Of a stretch of DNA of 64,000 bases, positions 1 through 8,303 are shown in pieces. The notes beneath the pieces are model-generated. The model had not been told where the DNA came from. It made no database searches and saw only the letters and a list, made by a program, of their open reading frames with translations. The stretch covers positions 186,001-250,000 of the forward strand of contig NZ_FNOV01000001.1 of NCBI RefSeq assembly GCF_900107135.1, read 5' to 3'. This DNA is from Hymenobacter psychrophilus. GTDB taxonomy: Bacteria > Bacteroidota > Bacteroidia > Cytophagales > Hymenobacteraceae. Each line of letters begins with the position of its first letter. Within the stretch, counting starts at the first letter, position 1. Position numbers and translations under genes: made by a program.

Positions 1-2
1 TG

Positions 3-740
3 TCGGCCAGCGAGGCCAGCTACTACGCCGCCGCCTACCGCTGGGTTGATGCCGTGATGATGTACCTGTGGACGGTACTGCCGCTGTTTTTTGCCCGTTT
101 CGCCCGCGCTACCGGCCAGCGCGCCGAGCAGCAGGAGCTGCTCTGGTTCGGGCAGCGGGTGGTAACGGTGCCGCTGCTGCTGGTGGTGGCCTTCGGGCTG
201 TTTCGGGGCGAGCTGCTGTTCTTTCAGTTTGGCAACAGCAGCGCGGCCGAAATAGCGCGCATGACGCAGTGCCTGCAAATCCTGTTTCTCAACGTGCTGG
301 TCCATGCCTTCTTCGCCATCTACAGCACGCTGCTCACCAGCACCGACCACGAAAAACCGGTTTCCTGGCTTGTAACGGCCAGCATTGCGCTCAACGTGGG
401 CCTCAATTTCCTGTTGATGCCGCGCTACGGGGCGCTGGCCGGCGCGGCCAACACCACCCTGTGCGCCGTGTTTGTGTCGGTGGGCTACGTGTGGCTGGTG
501 CCGCGGCGCACCGGGGTGGCCTTGCCGCTGCGCATGCTGGGGCGGCTGGCGCTGGCCTTTGGCGGGCTGTGCGCCGGTTGGTACGGGCTGCGCACCTACG
601 CCGGGCTGCCCTGGTGGCTGGAAACGGCCCTGGCCGCCGCGCTGCTGCTGGCGCTGGTGTTCGCGCTGGGCGTGGTGCGGGTAGCCGAGGTGCGGGCCGC
701 GTTGCAACAAAAAGGGCAGGAGCCCGGCATAGGTGCGTAA
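3..740 (+). CDS. Polysaccharide/lipid-linked sugar flippase, C-terminal part (cut by window edge)
   Basis: The frame is open from the first bases of the window to the stop at 740, so the N-terminal half lies outside. The roughly 245 visible residues are strongly hydrophobic with about six predicted membrane helices. They include a polytopic segment with an NxxLNFLLMPRYGALGAA-like pattern (seen as LNVGLNFLLMPRYGALAGA), which is typical of the C-terminal half of Wzx/MATE-type polysaccharide exporters of the MVF superfamily. The protein would flip an undecaprenyl-linked repeat unit across the inner membrane. The following glycosyltransferase and deacetylase genes on the same strand fit a surface-polysaccharide cluster. 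The family is clear, but the transported substrate cannot be read from the sequence. Confidence 0.8.
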   Translation, partial: SASEASYYAAAYRWVDAVMMYLWTVLPLFFARFARATGQRAEQQELLWFGQRVVTVPLLLVVAFGLFRGELLFFQFGNSSAAEIARMTQCLQILFLNVLVHAFFAIYSTLLTSTDHEKPVSWLVTASIALNVGLNFLLMPRYGALAGAANTTLCAVFVSVGYVWLVPRRTGVALPLRMLGRLALAFGGLCAGWYGLRTYAGLPWWLETALAAALLLALVFALGVVRVAEVRAALQQKGQEPGIGA

Positions 741-800
741 GCAACCAACCGCCAGCCCAACTGCGGTCCAGCTGGCCCGTTAACTAACTGCTGCTGCGCA

Positions 801-899
801 GTTGCCAGTAGCGCGAACTTTGTAGTTCGCGTTCTTGCGCCGTTCAACTGGCTTCCACGGCGCGGAAACGCGAACTACAAAGTTCGCGCTACTGGCAAC
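801..899. repeat. Inverted repeat, 31-bp arms
   Basis: Arms at 801-831 and 869-899 are exact reverse complements, separated by 37 bases. Each arm also contains a smaller palindrome (GCGAACT...AGTTCGC). It lies between the flippase gene and the GT4 gene and could act as an mRNA hairpin. No T-tract follows, so a classical terminator is unlikely. Confidence 0.85.
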
Positions 900-937
900 C
901 GCGCAACAGTCACTAACCACTCTCACTACTCACTGCC

Positions 938-2074
938 GTGCACATTGCCGTCAACGTCCGCTTCCTGCTGCCCGGCGACAAGCTGGAGGGCATTGGGCGG
1001 TTTACGCTCGAAACCCTGCGCGAGCTGGTGCGGCAGCACCCGGAGCACACCTTTCATTTTCTGTTCGACAGGCCTTTTGATGCGCGGTATGTGCTGGGGC
1101 CCAACGTGGTGCCGCACGTGCTGAAGCCCCCGGCCCGGCACGTACTGCTGTGGCTGGCCTGGTTCGAGGTAGCGGTGGCCCGCTGGCTGGCCCGCCACCG
1201 CCCGGCCGTGTTGCTGAGTCCCGACGGCTACACCACGCTGCGCACCCGCGTGCCCCGCGTGACGGTGCTGCACGACCTAGCGTTCGAGCACTTCCCGCAG
1301 GACGTAGACCGCCTTTCGCTGGCCTACTACCGCTACTTCACGCCGCGTTTCGCCCGGGCCTCGGCGCGGCTGGTAGCCGTGTCGGAAGCCACCAAGCAAG
1401 ACGTGGTGGCCCGCTACAACATCGCGCCCGACCGCATCAGCGTGGTGTACAACGCCGTTGATGCGCGTTTTCAGCCCCAGCCCGAAGCCGTGCGTCAGGC
1501 TACCCGCGAGCGGTACACGGCCGGCCACCCGTACTACCTGTTTGTGGGCGCGCTGCAGCCGCGCAAAAACCTGCAGAGTCTGTTGCGGGCCTTCGATGCG
1601 TTTAAAACGGCTACCGGCTCGGCGGCCCGGCTGCTGGTAGTGGGCCGTACGGCCTGGAAAGCCGGGCCCATTTTCGAGGTGTACCAGGGACTGCGCCACC
1701 GCGCCGCCGTGCACCTGACGGGCCGCGTAACTGATGAGGAGCTGGTGCAGCTGTACGCCGCGGCCCGCGCCACCTGCTACGTGCCTTACTTCGAGGGTTT
1801 CGGCATTCCCGTTATCGAGGCCCAGGCCTGTGGCTCGCCCGTCATCACGTCCGATTGCAGCTCGCTGCCCGAAGTAGCCGGCCCCGGCGGCGCCTGCCTC
1901 GTCGACCCCTACTCGGTCGGCTCCATTACCGGCGGGCTGGCGCGCGTGGAGGAATCGGAGGCGTATCGGCAGCAGCTGATAGCCGCCGGTTTCCGCAACG
2001 GGCAGCGGTTTTCGTGGGCCGAAAGCGCCCGGCGGCTGTGGCAGGAAATCGAGCGGGCGGCGGATGGGCGGTGA
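938..2074 (+). CDS. Glycosyltransferase family 4
   Basis: Retaining GT-B glycosyltransferase that adds a sugar from a nucleotide-sugar donor, here probably during surface-polysaccharide assembly. It is 378 residues long, normal for GT4. The C-terminal domain shows the family pattern GALQPRKNLQSLLRAF near residue 204 and FEGFGIPVIEAQACGSPVI near residue 284, containing the donor-binding E-x7-E type motif. The start is GTG at 938; no better ATG precedes the first beta strand (HIAVNVRFLL). It follows the flippase after an inverted repeat. Its last codons fall at the start of the next inverted repeat. Acceptor and donor are unknown. Confidence 0.88.
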   Translation: MHIAVNVRFLLPGDKLEGIGRFTLETLRELVRQHPEHTFHFLFDRPFDARYVLGPNVVPHVLKPPARHVLLWLAWFEVAVARWLARHRPAVLLSPDGYTTLRTRVPRVTVLHDLAFEHFPQDVDRLSLAYYRYFTPRFARASARLVAVSEATKQDVVARYNIAPDRISVVYNAVDARFQPQPEAVRQATRERYTAGHPYYLFVGALQPRKNLQSLLRAFDAFKTATGSAARLLVVGRTAWKAGPIFEVYQGLRHRAAVHLTGRVTDEELVQLYAAARATCYVPYFEGFGIPVIEAQACGSPVITSDCSSLPEVAGPGGACLVDPYSVGSITGGLARVEESEAYRQQLIAAGFRNGQRFSWAESARRLWQEIERAADGR

Positions 2075-2215
2075 TTTGGTGGTTTGGCGAGCGGGCAAAG
2101 ATACTGTCATCCTGAGCGGAGCGAAGGACCTTATCACGTTCAAGCAACTACAACGTGATAAGGTCCTTCGCTCCGCTCAGGATGACAGTATCTTTGCCCG
2201 CTCATCAAATCACCC
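2069..2215. repeat. Long inverted repeat of the CTGTCATCCTGAGC family, overlapping a stop codon and carrying promoter boxes
   Basis: The strong arms are about 2089-2140 and 2152-2203. They share GAGCGGGCAAAGATACTG, then TCATCCTGAGCGGAGCGAAG, then GACCTTATCACGTT. Imperfect pairing extends outward to 2069 and 2215 (GGTGATTTG/CAAATCACC), so the outer left arm includes the GT4 stop codon at 2072-2074. Because the arms contain TATCTTTG (right) and its complement CAAAGATA (left), the element carries two back-to-back promoter-like boxes. Confidence 0.88.
2189..2196 (+). promoter_or_regulatory. Putative -7 box TATCTTTG for the deacetylase gene
   Basis: An exact match to the Bacteroidota primary-sigma -7 consensus TAnnTTTG, placed 40 bases before the GTG start of the next gene and immediately after the CAGGATGACAG end of the inverted repeat. 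Confidence 0.55.
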
Positions 2216-2236
2216 CATCACCCAACCAAAACCAAC

Positions 2237-2881
2237 GTGCACTTACACCGAATGCCGGGGCTGGTGCGGCGGCTGTTTCCGGAGTGTATCTGGGAAATGC
2301 CCGCCACTGACCCGCCTACGCTTTACCTGACCTTCGACGACGGCCCCATTCCGGAGCAGACGCCCTTTGTGCTGGAGCAGCTGGCGCGCTATGATGCTCG
2401 GGCTACGTTTTTCTGCGTGGGCGAAAACCTGGCGCGCCACCCCGATGTGGCCCGGCAGGTGCTGGCCGCCGGCCACCGCCTGGGCAACCACACCCACCGC
2501 CACCTTAGCGGCTGGCGCCACCCGCGCCCCGAGTACCTGGCCGACGTGGCCCGCTGCCAGCACCTGCTCGATGCGCTGCAGCCCGCCACCGTTGCCCCCG
2601 AGGCCCGGCCGCTGCTGCGCCCGCCCTACGGCCGCATTACCCGGCCCCTGGCCCAGGCGCTGCACCCCCGCCACCAGCTCATCATGTGGGACCTGCTCAG
2701 CTGCGACTACGACCCCGACTACGCCCCCGAGGCCTGCCTGCGGGCCAGCATCCGTCTCACCCGCCCCGGCAGCATCGTCGTGTTTCACGACAGCCAGAAA
2801 GCCGCCCGCAACCTGCGCTACGTGCTGCCCCGCTACCTCGATTACTGCGCCGAAGCCGGCTACCAGTTTGCGGCGCTGTAA
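2237..2881 (+). CDS. Polysaccharide deacetylase (NodB homology domain)
   Basis: Metal-dependent carbohydrate N- or O-deacetylase of the CE4 family, probably acting on a cell-surface polymer. At 214 residues it is essentially one NodB domain. Motif 1 TFDDGP is near residue 32, motif 2 HTHRH (metal ligands) is near residue 86, and motif 3 RPPYG follows around residue 130. Later WDLLSCDYD and VVFHDS provide the remaining catalytic surface. The start is taken as GTG 2237, giving an N-terminus HRMPGLVRRLFPE that resembles family members; ATG 2252 is the alternative. No signal peptide is evident. It sits between two glycosyltransferase genes. Confidence 0.87.
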   Translation: MHLHRMPGLVRRLFPECIWEMPATDPPTLYLTFDDGPIPEQTPFVLEQLARYDARATFFCVGENLARHPDVARQVLAAGHRLGNHTHRHLSGWRHPRPEYLADVARCQHLLDALQPATVAPEARPLLRPPYGRITRPLAQALHPRHQLIMWDLLSCDYDPDYAPEACLRASIRLTRPGSIVVFHDSQKAARNLRYVLPRYLDYCAEAGYQFAAL

Positions 2882-2899
2882 GAACGAGTAGGGGGGGAG

Positions 2900-3018
2900 A
2901 ACAGAAACGGCTGTCATCCTGACGAAGGAAGGACCTTATTACGTTTGAACGAGTAGTTGCCACGATTACTCAAGCCTGACAAGATCCTTCCTTCGTCAGG
3001 ATGACAGCCGTTTCCGTT
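2900..3018. repeat. Inverted repeat of the CTGTCATCCTGA family
   Basis: Arms 2900-2934 and 2983-3018 pair with few mismatches around CGGCTGTCATCCTGACGAAG; the loop is about 48 bases. An in-frame ATG at 3001 lies inside the right arm and is not the start of the next gene. Confidence 0.85.
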
Positions 3019-3021
3019 CGC

Positions 3022-3052
3022 CACCTCTCACCTCTCACCTCTCACCTCTCAC
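3022..3052. repeat. Short tandem repeat, four copies of CCTCTCA
   Basis: The 7-base unit is repeated head to tail directly upstream of the GT2 start codon at 3061. A slippage-prone tract in this place could affect expression, but nothing shows that it does. Confidence 0.7.
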
Positions 3053-3060
3053 TACCCAAC

Positions 3061-4155
3061 ATGCTGTTCACCCTGTACTTTATCGGCTGGTTTGCGCTGC
3101 TGGCGGTTTCGGCCTGGGTGCTGGGGCGGCGGCGGGCAGGGGCGCCGGCATTGGGGGAGGGGCGGCCGCGGGTAAGTATCCTGGTAGCCGCCCGGGATGA
3201 GCAGGCGGCCATTGCGCGCTGCCTGGAGGCCATTCGGGCGCTGGACTACCCGCCGGAGCTGGTGGAGGTGCTGCTGGGCAATGATGGCAGCACCGATGCC
3301 ACGGCCGCCGTGGCCGAGGCGGCTATGCAGGGCTACGCAGGCACGTTTCGGGTGCTCGATATCCGGGAAAACCGGGGCTCGGCGCGGGGCAAGGCCAACG
3401 TGCTGGCCCAGCTGGCGCGGGCCGCTACTACCGACTTCTTCTTCATTACCGATGCCGATATTGCCGTGCCGCCCACCTGGCTGCAGGGGTTGCTGGCCTG
3501 GACTGGCCCGAACGTAGGCATCGTAACGGGCCTGACGCTGGTAACGGGGCCGCGGCTGTTTCACCGCTTGCAGGGGCTCGACTGGCTGCTGTCGCTGGGG
3601 CTGGTGCAGGTGGTGACGGATCTGGGCCAGCCCGTGACGGCCATGGGCAACAACATGCTCATCACCCGCGAAGCCTATGAGGCCACCGGCGGCTACGAGG
3701 CGCTGCCGTTTTCAGTAACCGAAGATTTCGAGCTGTTTAAGGCGGTGCGGGCGCGGGGCTTCGGCTACCGCAACCTGTTCCGGCCCGAGGTGCTGGCCGA
3801 GTCGCTGCCGATGTACAGCTGGCGCGGGCTGCTGCACCAGCGACGGCGCTGGATGCGGGGCGTGGAGCAGTTGCCGGGCTGGCTGCAGGGCTGCCTGGCA
3901 CTATACGGCTCGTTTTACCTGGTGCTGGCGGCCCTGGCCGTGGTGGCGGGGCCAGGAGTGGCGCTGGCCGTGTGGGTGGCCAAATCGGCCATGCAGGGCG
4001 TGCTGGCTACCGTGTGTTTCCGCCGCGTGGGCCGCCGGCCGCCGCTGGCGCTGCTGCCGGTATTCGAGCTCTACACGCTGGCCCTGACGGTGAGTCTGGT
4101 GCTGTTCCGGCTGCTGCCACTGCACTTCGAGTGGAAGGGCAGGAGCTACCGCTAG
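3061..4155 (+). CDS. Membrane glycosyltransferase family 2
   Basis: Processive-type or membrane-anchored GT2 enzyme. One N-terminal helix (LFTLYFIGWFALLAVSAWVL) is followed by a GT-A domain with SILVAARDE, the donor-binding DGSTDAT, the DxD-like DADI, TEDFEL, and the QxxRW motif seen as HQRRRW; two or three helices close the C-terminus. This arrangement is like cellulose/hyaluronan-synthase relatives and bacterial ceramide or mannosyl transferases. ATG 3061 is chosen because the upstream ATG at 3001 lies in a repeat and would add a nonsense leader (HLSPLTSHLSLP). The polymer made is unknown. Confidence 0.87.
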   Translation: MLFTLYFIGWFALLAVSAWVLGRRRAGAPALGEGRPRVSILVAARDEQAAIARCLEAIRALDYPPELVEVLLGNDGSTDATAAVAEAAMQGYAGTFRVLDIRENRGSARGKANVLAQLARAATTDFFFITDADIAVPPTWLQGLLAWTGPNVGIVTGLTLVTGPRLFHRLQGLDWLLSLGLVQVVTDLGQPVTAMGNNMLITREAYEATGGYEALPFSVTEDFELFKAVRARGFGYRNLFRPEVLAESLPMYSWRGLLHQRRRWMRGVEQLPGWLQGCLALYGSFYLVLAALAVVAGPGVALAVWVAKSAMQGVLATVCFRRVGRRPPLALLPVFELYTLALTVSLVLFRLLPLHFEWKGRSYR

Positions 4156-4182
4156 GTTTGCGGTAGCAAACAGGCAAGACGG

Positions 4183-4281
4183 CTGTCATCCTGAGCTGGC
4201 GAAGGACCTTATCACGTTTGCACAACCGTAGCAGCAGCTTATTCGAGCGTGATAAGGTCCTTCGCCAGCTCAGGATGACAG
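4183..4281. repeat. Inverted repeat, 34-bp arms, CTGTCATCCTGAGC family
   Basis: Arms 4183-4216 and 4248-4281 are perfect reverse complements, with a 31-base loop. Compared with the copy at 2069-2215 the arm core differs (CTGGCGAAGG instead of CGGAGCGAAGG), but both arms carry the same change. Confidence 0.88.
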
Positions 4282-4289
4282 TACCTTTG
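4282..4289 (+). promoter_or_regulatory. Putative -7 box TACCTTTG for tatD
   Basis: An exact TAnnTTTG match that begins at the base after the inverted repeat ends, 31 bases upstream of the tatD ATG. The same arrangement is seen before the deacetylase gene. Confidence 0.55.
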
Positions 4290-4319
4290 CCATTACCCCA
4301 TCATCCCGTTACTTCACCC

Positions 4320-5126
4320 ATGACCTTTTCCGATTCCCACGCCCACGTCTATTCTCCCCAGCTTAAACCCGACCAGGACGAAATGCTGCAGCGGGCCTAC
4401 GAAAGCGGCGTGGAAACCATTTTCATGCCCAACATCGACCACGAAAGCATTGAGGCCATGCTGGAAGTGGAAGCCAAATACCCCACCCAGTGCTTCGCCC
4501 AGATGGGCCTGCACCCCTGCCACGTAACGCGCAACCTGGAGCGCGAGCTGTACGAGGTGGAGGACTGGCTGAGCCGCCGGCCCTTCGCGGCGGTGGGGGA
4601 GTGCGGCATCGATTTGTACTGGGATAAAACGCTGCTGGCCGAGCAGCAGGAGGCACTGCGGGTGCAGGTGGCGCTGGCCAAAAAGCACCGGCTGCCCCTG
4701 GTGCTGCACACCCGCGAAGCCTTCCGCGAAACCGCCGACATCATTACCGCTGCCCAGGACGGGACGTTGCGGGGCGTGTTCCACTGCTTCTCGGGTACGC
4801 CGGCCGAGGCCGAGGAAGTTATCCGGCTGGGCTTCCGGCTGGGCATCGGGGGCGTGGCTACCTTCAAGAATGGTGGGCTGGATAAGGTGCTGCCCGGCGT
4901 AGGGCTGGAGCACCTGCTGCTCGAAACCGACTGCCCCTACCTGGCCCCCGTGCCGCACCGCGGCAAGCGCAACGAGCCCGCCTACGTGCCCTTGGTAGCT
5001 CGCCGCGTGGCCGAGCTGCTGGGCGTGTCAGTGGAGGAAGTAGCTGCCGCCACCACCCGCAATACGCTGGCGCTGTTTGGCGCTGCTGGTGATGGGGGTG
5101 AGCAGGTAATGGACGTGAGGAGGTAA
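4320..5126 (+). CDS. TatD family metal-dependent deoxyribonuclease
   Basis: Cytoplasmic TIM-barrel nuclease of the TatD/YcfH group, a 3'-5' exonuclease on DNA or RNA with two metals. It is 268 residues, the normal length. Visible metal-site motifs in order are DSHAHVYS at the N-terminus, GECGIDLYW, LHTREAF, HCFSG and ETDCPYL. The start is ATG 4320; an earlier in-frame start at 4218 would only translate the inverted repeat. The usual chromosomal partners are not linked, and it precedes asparaginase as in other Bacteroidota. Confidence 0.92.
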   Translation: MTFSDSHAHVYSPQLKPDQDEMLQRAYESGVETIFMPNIDHESIEAMLEVEAKYPTQCFAQMGLHPCHVTRNLERELYEVEDWLSRRPFAAVGECGIDLYWDKTLLAEQQEALRVQVALAKKHRLPLVLHTREAFRETADIITAAQDGTLRGVFHCFSGTPAEAEEVIRLGFRLGIGGVATFKNGGLDKVLPGVGLEHLLLETDCPYLAPVPHRGKRNEPAYVPLVARRVAELLGVSVEEVAAATTRNTLALFGAAGDGGEQVMDVRR

Positions 5127-5211
5127 GGAGAGGTGATGACCGCCTCTTTGGCCCCCATCACTCGCTCACTGCATCACTTCCTTTCCCCAAAACCAACTCC
5201 CTACCTTAGCG

Positions 5212-5219
5212 GCTCCATC
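5212..5219 (+). promoter_or_regulatory. Possible -7 box TACCTTAG for asparaginase
   Basis: One mismatch to TAnnTTTG, 17 bases before the GTG start. No clear TTG -33 element at the expected distance. Confidence 0.35.
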
Positions 5220-5236
5220 CCAATCTGTTCCTGCCC

Positions 5237-6286
5237 GTGGCTGCTACTCCCGAAAGCCCCCAGTCTTCCATCCTCGTCATCTACACCGGCGGCACGGCCG
5301 GCATGGCCTACAACAAGCGCGGCGAGCTGGTGCCGATGAACTTTGAGCAAATCCGGCGTAAGATGCCTGAGCTGCGCCAGCTGAACATGCTGGTGGAAGT
5401 AGTGAACCTGGGCGAGCCGATTGATTCGAGCAACGTAACCACCGCCGACTGGCTGCGCATGGCCGCCCTCATTGCCGAGAAATACGACCAGTACGACGGC
5501 TTCGTGGTGCTGCACGGCACCGATACCATGGCCTACTCGGCGGCGGCGCTCAGCTTCCTGCTCGAAAACCTGGGCAAAACGGTGGTGTTTACCGGGGCGC
5601 AAGTGCCCGTGGGCGGCATCCGCACCGATGCGCGGCGCAACCTAGTAACGGCGCTGGAAATGGCCGCCGCCCGCCACCCGATGGCCAAAACGGTGCGCGT
5701 GCCCGAGGTGTGCCTGTTTTTCAACGATCTGCTGATTCGGGGCAACCGGGCCAAAAAGGTGGAAAGCCAGCAGTACGACGCTTTTCGCAGCGAAAACTAC
5801 CCGCCCCTGGCCCAGGCCGGCATCGAGCTGGCCTTCCACGACAGGCACATAAGGCTGCTGCCTGCCGGCAAGCTGTGCGTCCACCAGCGCCTCGACGAGC
5901 GGGTGGCCCTCATCCGGCTGTTTCCGGGCCTGAGCGAACGGGTGCTGCGGGCCCAGTTGGAGCTCGACGACCTGCGCGGCTGCGTACTCGAAACCTACGG
6001 CTCGGGCAACGCGCCCACCACGCCCTGGTTTCTGCAATGTCTGCGCGAAGCCTCCGACCGGGGCGTGGTGCTGTTCAATGTGAGCCAGTGCGAGGAGGGC
6101 CGGGTGCTGCAGGGCCGCTACGAAACCAGCGCCTACCTCTCCGACCTCGGCATTGTGGGCGGCGACGATATTACGGTCGAAGCGGCCATTACCAAGCTCA
6201 TGTTCGTGCTCGGCCTGGACCTGGGGCCGGCCCAGTCCCGCCGCCTGATGGCCCAGGACCTGCGGGGCGAAATAACGCTGCTGTAG
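5237..6286 (+). CDS. ansA: Type I (cytoplasmic) L-asparaginase
   Basis: Hydrolyses asparagine to aspartate and ammonia. The protein is 349 residues without a signal peptide, in keeping with the cytoplasmic type. Catalytic-site motifs are visible: YTGGTAGM near residue 15 carries the first nucleophilic threonine, and VLHGTDTMAYSA near residue 93 carries the TD pair and second threonine. TGAQVPVG and TYGSGNAPT are also conserved. The start is GTG 5237, directly before the first beta strand (SSILVIYTGG). It is separated from tatD by 110 bases with a weak promoter box. It could also act on glutamine, which sequence alone cannot settle. Confidence 0.92.
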   Translation: MAATPESPQSSILVIYTGGTAGMAYNKRGELVPMNFEQIRRKMPELRQLNMLVEVVNLGEPIDSSNVTTADWLRMAALIAEKYDQYDGFVVLHGTDTMAYSAAALSFLLENLGKTVVFTGAQVPVGGIRTDARRNLVTALEMAAARHPMAKTVRVPEVCLFFNDLLIRGNRAKKVESQQYDAFRSENYPPLAQAGIELAFHDRHIRLLPAGKLCVHQRLDERVALIRLFPGLSERVLRAQLELDDLRGCVLETYGSGNAPTTPWFLQCLREASDRGVVLFNVSQCEEGRVLQGRYETSAYLSDLGIVGGDDITVEAAITKLMFVLGLDLGPAQSRRLMAQDLRGEITLL

Positions 6287-6373
6287 CGACGCGTACTCGC
6301 GTATCTGCGGCATTCCTGCGCCGTTCCTGCGCCGTTCCAGCGGCGCTATCTGCCCAGCTAAAGCGGCTGGGGC

Positions 6374-6404
6374 TTGCGTTTCCGGAAAATCGGGTGTTAT
6401 TTTG
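6374..6404 (+). promoter_or_regulatory. Putative tRNA promoter (-33 TTG, -7 TTATTTTG)
   Basis: TTG at 6374-6376 and TTATTTTG at 6397-6404 are separated by 20 bases, which is close to the Bacteroidota -33/-7 layout. The tRNA begins 22 bases downstream. Confidence 0.5.
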
Positions 6405-6425
6405 CGCCACCAAACCGCATCACCC

Positions 6426-6512
6426 AGAGAGGTGTCCGAGTGGTTGAAGGAGCACGCCTGGAAAGTGTGTATGGGTGTGAGCTCATCGTGGGTTCGAATC
6501 CCATCCTCTCTG
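6426..6512 (+). tRNA. tRNA-Ser (anticodon GGA)
   Basis: 87-base class II tRNA. The acceptor stem AGAGAGG (6426-6432) pairs with CCTCTCT (6505-6511). The D arm GTCCGAGTGGTTGAAGGAGC is followed by the anticodon arm CACGC-CTGGAAA-GTGTG, giving anticodon GGA. A long variable arm and a T arm GGGTTCGAATCCC follow. CCA is not encoded. The body is nearly identical to the E. coli Ser-GGA pattern from memory. It reads UCC/UCU codons. Confidence 0.95.
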
Positions 6513-6515
6513 CAA

Positions 6516-6548
6516 AAAGCCCCGTTTCTAAAGCAGAAACGGGGCTTT
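6516..6548 (+). terminator. Rho-independent terminator after tRNA-Ser
   Basis: The stem GCCCCGTTTCT/AGAAACGGGGC with a 5-base loop is followed by TTTCGTGTTTTT. It starts four bases after the tRNA. On the minus strand it also lies just behind the T9SS gene ending at 6578, so it may serve both directions. Confidence 0.85.
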
Positions 6549-6577
6549 CGTGTTTTTGGACTATGTCTTTCGGGCCC

Positions 6578-8251
6578 TTACTCCACCACCAGGCGGCCGG
6601 CGTAGGCGCGGTTTTGCGCATCAACAGCCCGCACCAGGTACAGGCCGGGGGCGAGGCCCTGCACCGAAAACGAGGCATCGGGCGCGAGCGTGGCCGTGCG
6701 CACGAGGCGGCCCAGCGGGTCGAATACCTGCACGGGTTGGGCGGCGGGCAGGCCAATAAGGCGCACGCGGCTGGTGGCCGGGTTGGGAGCCAGGGCCAGG
6801 GCCAGCGGGCGGGCCGAGTTGGTGCCCAGCACAACGCCGCCCAGCAGGGCCACGAAAGTGCCGTTGGGGGCCGGCGCCGTGAGCACCTGCTGGCCGAAGG
6901 TGGCCGGCGCACTATACGACCCCACCAGGTTCAGGGAGCCGTTGAAGCCCAGGCCCAGGTAGGAGCCGTAATCGGGGCCGGGGCCGCCGGCCTGCTGGGC
7001 CCAGCGGGGCTGGCCGGTGGGCGAGTAGGCCGCTACCAGCACGTCGCGCTGGCCCGCGCTGGTCAGGCGCTGGGTGCCAATGGTGAGGGTTTGCTCGAAC
7101 GAGCCGGTGACGTAGGCCGCGCCATTCGGCGTCACGGCCACCGATTGCAGCTGGTCGTTGCCGGGGCTGTTCACTGGTTGGGCCCACTGCACTTCGCCGC
7201 TCAGGTCGTATTTGAGCAGGTAGCCATCGGTGCCGCTGTTGTTGGGCAGCGTGAACAGGCCGGCCCGCACCGAGCCCAGCGAATGCCCCACCACGTAGAG
7301 GTTGCCGGCCGCGTCGGTAGTGGCCTGGGCCGCCTCGTCGCGCTGGGGGCTGCCCAGCTGCCGGGCCCATTCCAGCTGGCCAGTGGCCGTGTAGGCCAGC
7401 ACGCCCACATCCAGGTTGCCGGCGCTGCTGAGCGTGTTGCCGCCCGGCAGCAGCAGCCGGCTCTCGAAGTGCGGCAGCAGGTACACTCGGGTGCCGCCCG
7501 GGGCCACGGCCAGCAGGGGCGCAAAGTTGCTGCCGGAACCGTAGGAGAAGGCGGCCGTCAGGGCTTCTACCTGACCCGTGGCGGCGCTGAGGCGGGCCAG
7601 GTACGCGGTGTTGGAAGTAAAATTATCGGGCAGGTTAAGCACCGAACTGCCCAGCACGAAGAAACCGGTCATGATGCCGGTCAGGTACACGTGGCCGCTG
7701 GCATCTACGCCAATACCCGAGCCCTCGGAGTAGTTGAGGTCATTGCTCTGCTGCACCCATTGGGCAACGCCGTTGGGCGAGTAGCGGATGCAGAAGGTTT
7801 TCGACTGGGTGGTGCCCCGGTCGTTCAGGGCCAGGCCATTGCCCAGATCAACGGCCCCCACAAACTGGCCCGTCACGTAGGCGTTGCCGGCCGCATCAAC
7901 CGCCACGCCCCGGCCGGCATCCATGCCGGCCGAGCCCAGCTGCCGGACCCAGAGCACATTGCCTTCCTCTGTGTACCTGGCCACGTAACCATCGGAGCTG
8001 CCCTTGGCCACGAGCGGGAAGCCCCCCACGCTGGTCGTGCCGGTGAAGGAGCCCACGGCGTAGAAGGTGCCATCGGCCTGGACGGCGCTGACGTGGGCTC
8101 CCGCCTGGGTAAGCAGGTTGGGGCCGGCACTTACCGCCCGCACAAAGGTCCAGGCGGGGGGAGGCGTGGTTTGGGCGGCGGCGGTAGTGGCAGCCAGCAG
8201 CAGGCCGGTGAGGGCAGAAGCCAGGTAGTGCGTAAGGGTAGCGGTTTGCAT
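6578..8251 (-). CDS. Secreted SBBP beta-propeller protein with T9SS C-terminal sorting domain (paralog A)
   Basis: Exported protein of 557 residues. The N-terminus has a Sec signal peptide (hydrophobic stretch about 9-24, cut after TAAAQ). The middle consists of repeated units of about 50-60 residues with the pattern VDAAGNAYVTG...W.RQ.GS, the SBBP/beta-propeller signature. The last 70 residues form a type A sorting domain (ALAPNPATSRVRL, then GLAPGLYLVRAVD, ending LVVE), recognised by the Por secretion machinery. It is collinear with the gene at 8681-10342 and is probably its tandem duplicate. Function outside the cell is unknown: binding or adhesion is an inference only. Confidence 0.85.
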   Translation of the reverse strand: MQTATLTHYLASALTGLLLAATTAAAQTTPPPAWTFVRAVSAGPNLLTQAGAHVSAVQADGTFYAVGSFTGTTSVGGFPLVAKGSSDGYVARYTEEGNVLWVRQLGSAGMDAGRGVAVDAAGNAYVTGQFVGAVDLGNGLALNDRGTTQSKTFCIRYSPNGVAQWVQQSNDLNYSEGSGIGVDASGHVYLTGIMTGFFVLGSSVLNLPDNFTSNTAYLARLSAATGQVEALTAAFSYGSGSNFAPLLAVAPGGTRVYLLPHFESRLLLPGGNTLSSAGNLDVGVLAYTATGQLEWARQLGSPQRDEAAQATTDAAGNLYVVGHSLGSVRAGLFTLPNNSGTDGYLLKYDLSGEVQWAQPVNSPGNDQLQSVAVTPNGAAYVTGSFEQTLTIGTQRLTSAGQRDVLVAAYSPTGQPRWAQQAGGPGPDYGSYLGLGFNGSLNLVGSYSAPATFGQQVLTAPAPNGTFVALLGGVVLGTNSARPLALALAPNPATSRVRLIGLPAAQPVQVFDPLGRLVRTATLAPDASFSVQGLAPGLYLVRAVDAQNRAYAGRLVVE

Positions 8252-8303
8252 GATAGGAAAGAGTGAGGATGGAATATATAGGGAGTGCTTCGGGCTGACA
8301 TTT

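Noticed and set aside
3001-3060. ATG at 3001 as start of the GT2 gene
   Set aside because: It lies within the arm of an inverted repeat followed by a CCTCTCA tandem tract. The ATG at 3061 begins directly at the first membrane helix.
6374-8266. A 630-residue open frame on the plus strand opposite the T9SS gene
   Set aside because: It begins inside the tRNA region, runs through the tRNA, and its translation is a Gly/Ala/Arg/His-rich mix typical of the antisense frame of GC-rich DNA. The minus frame has signal peptide, repeats and sorting domain.
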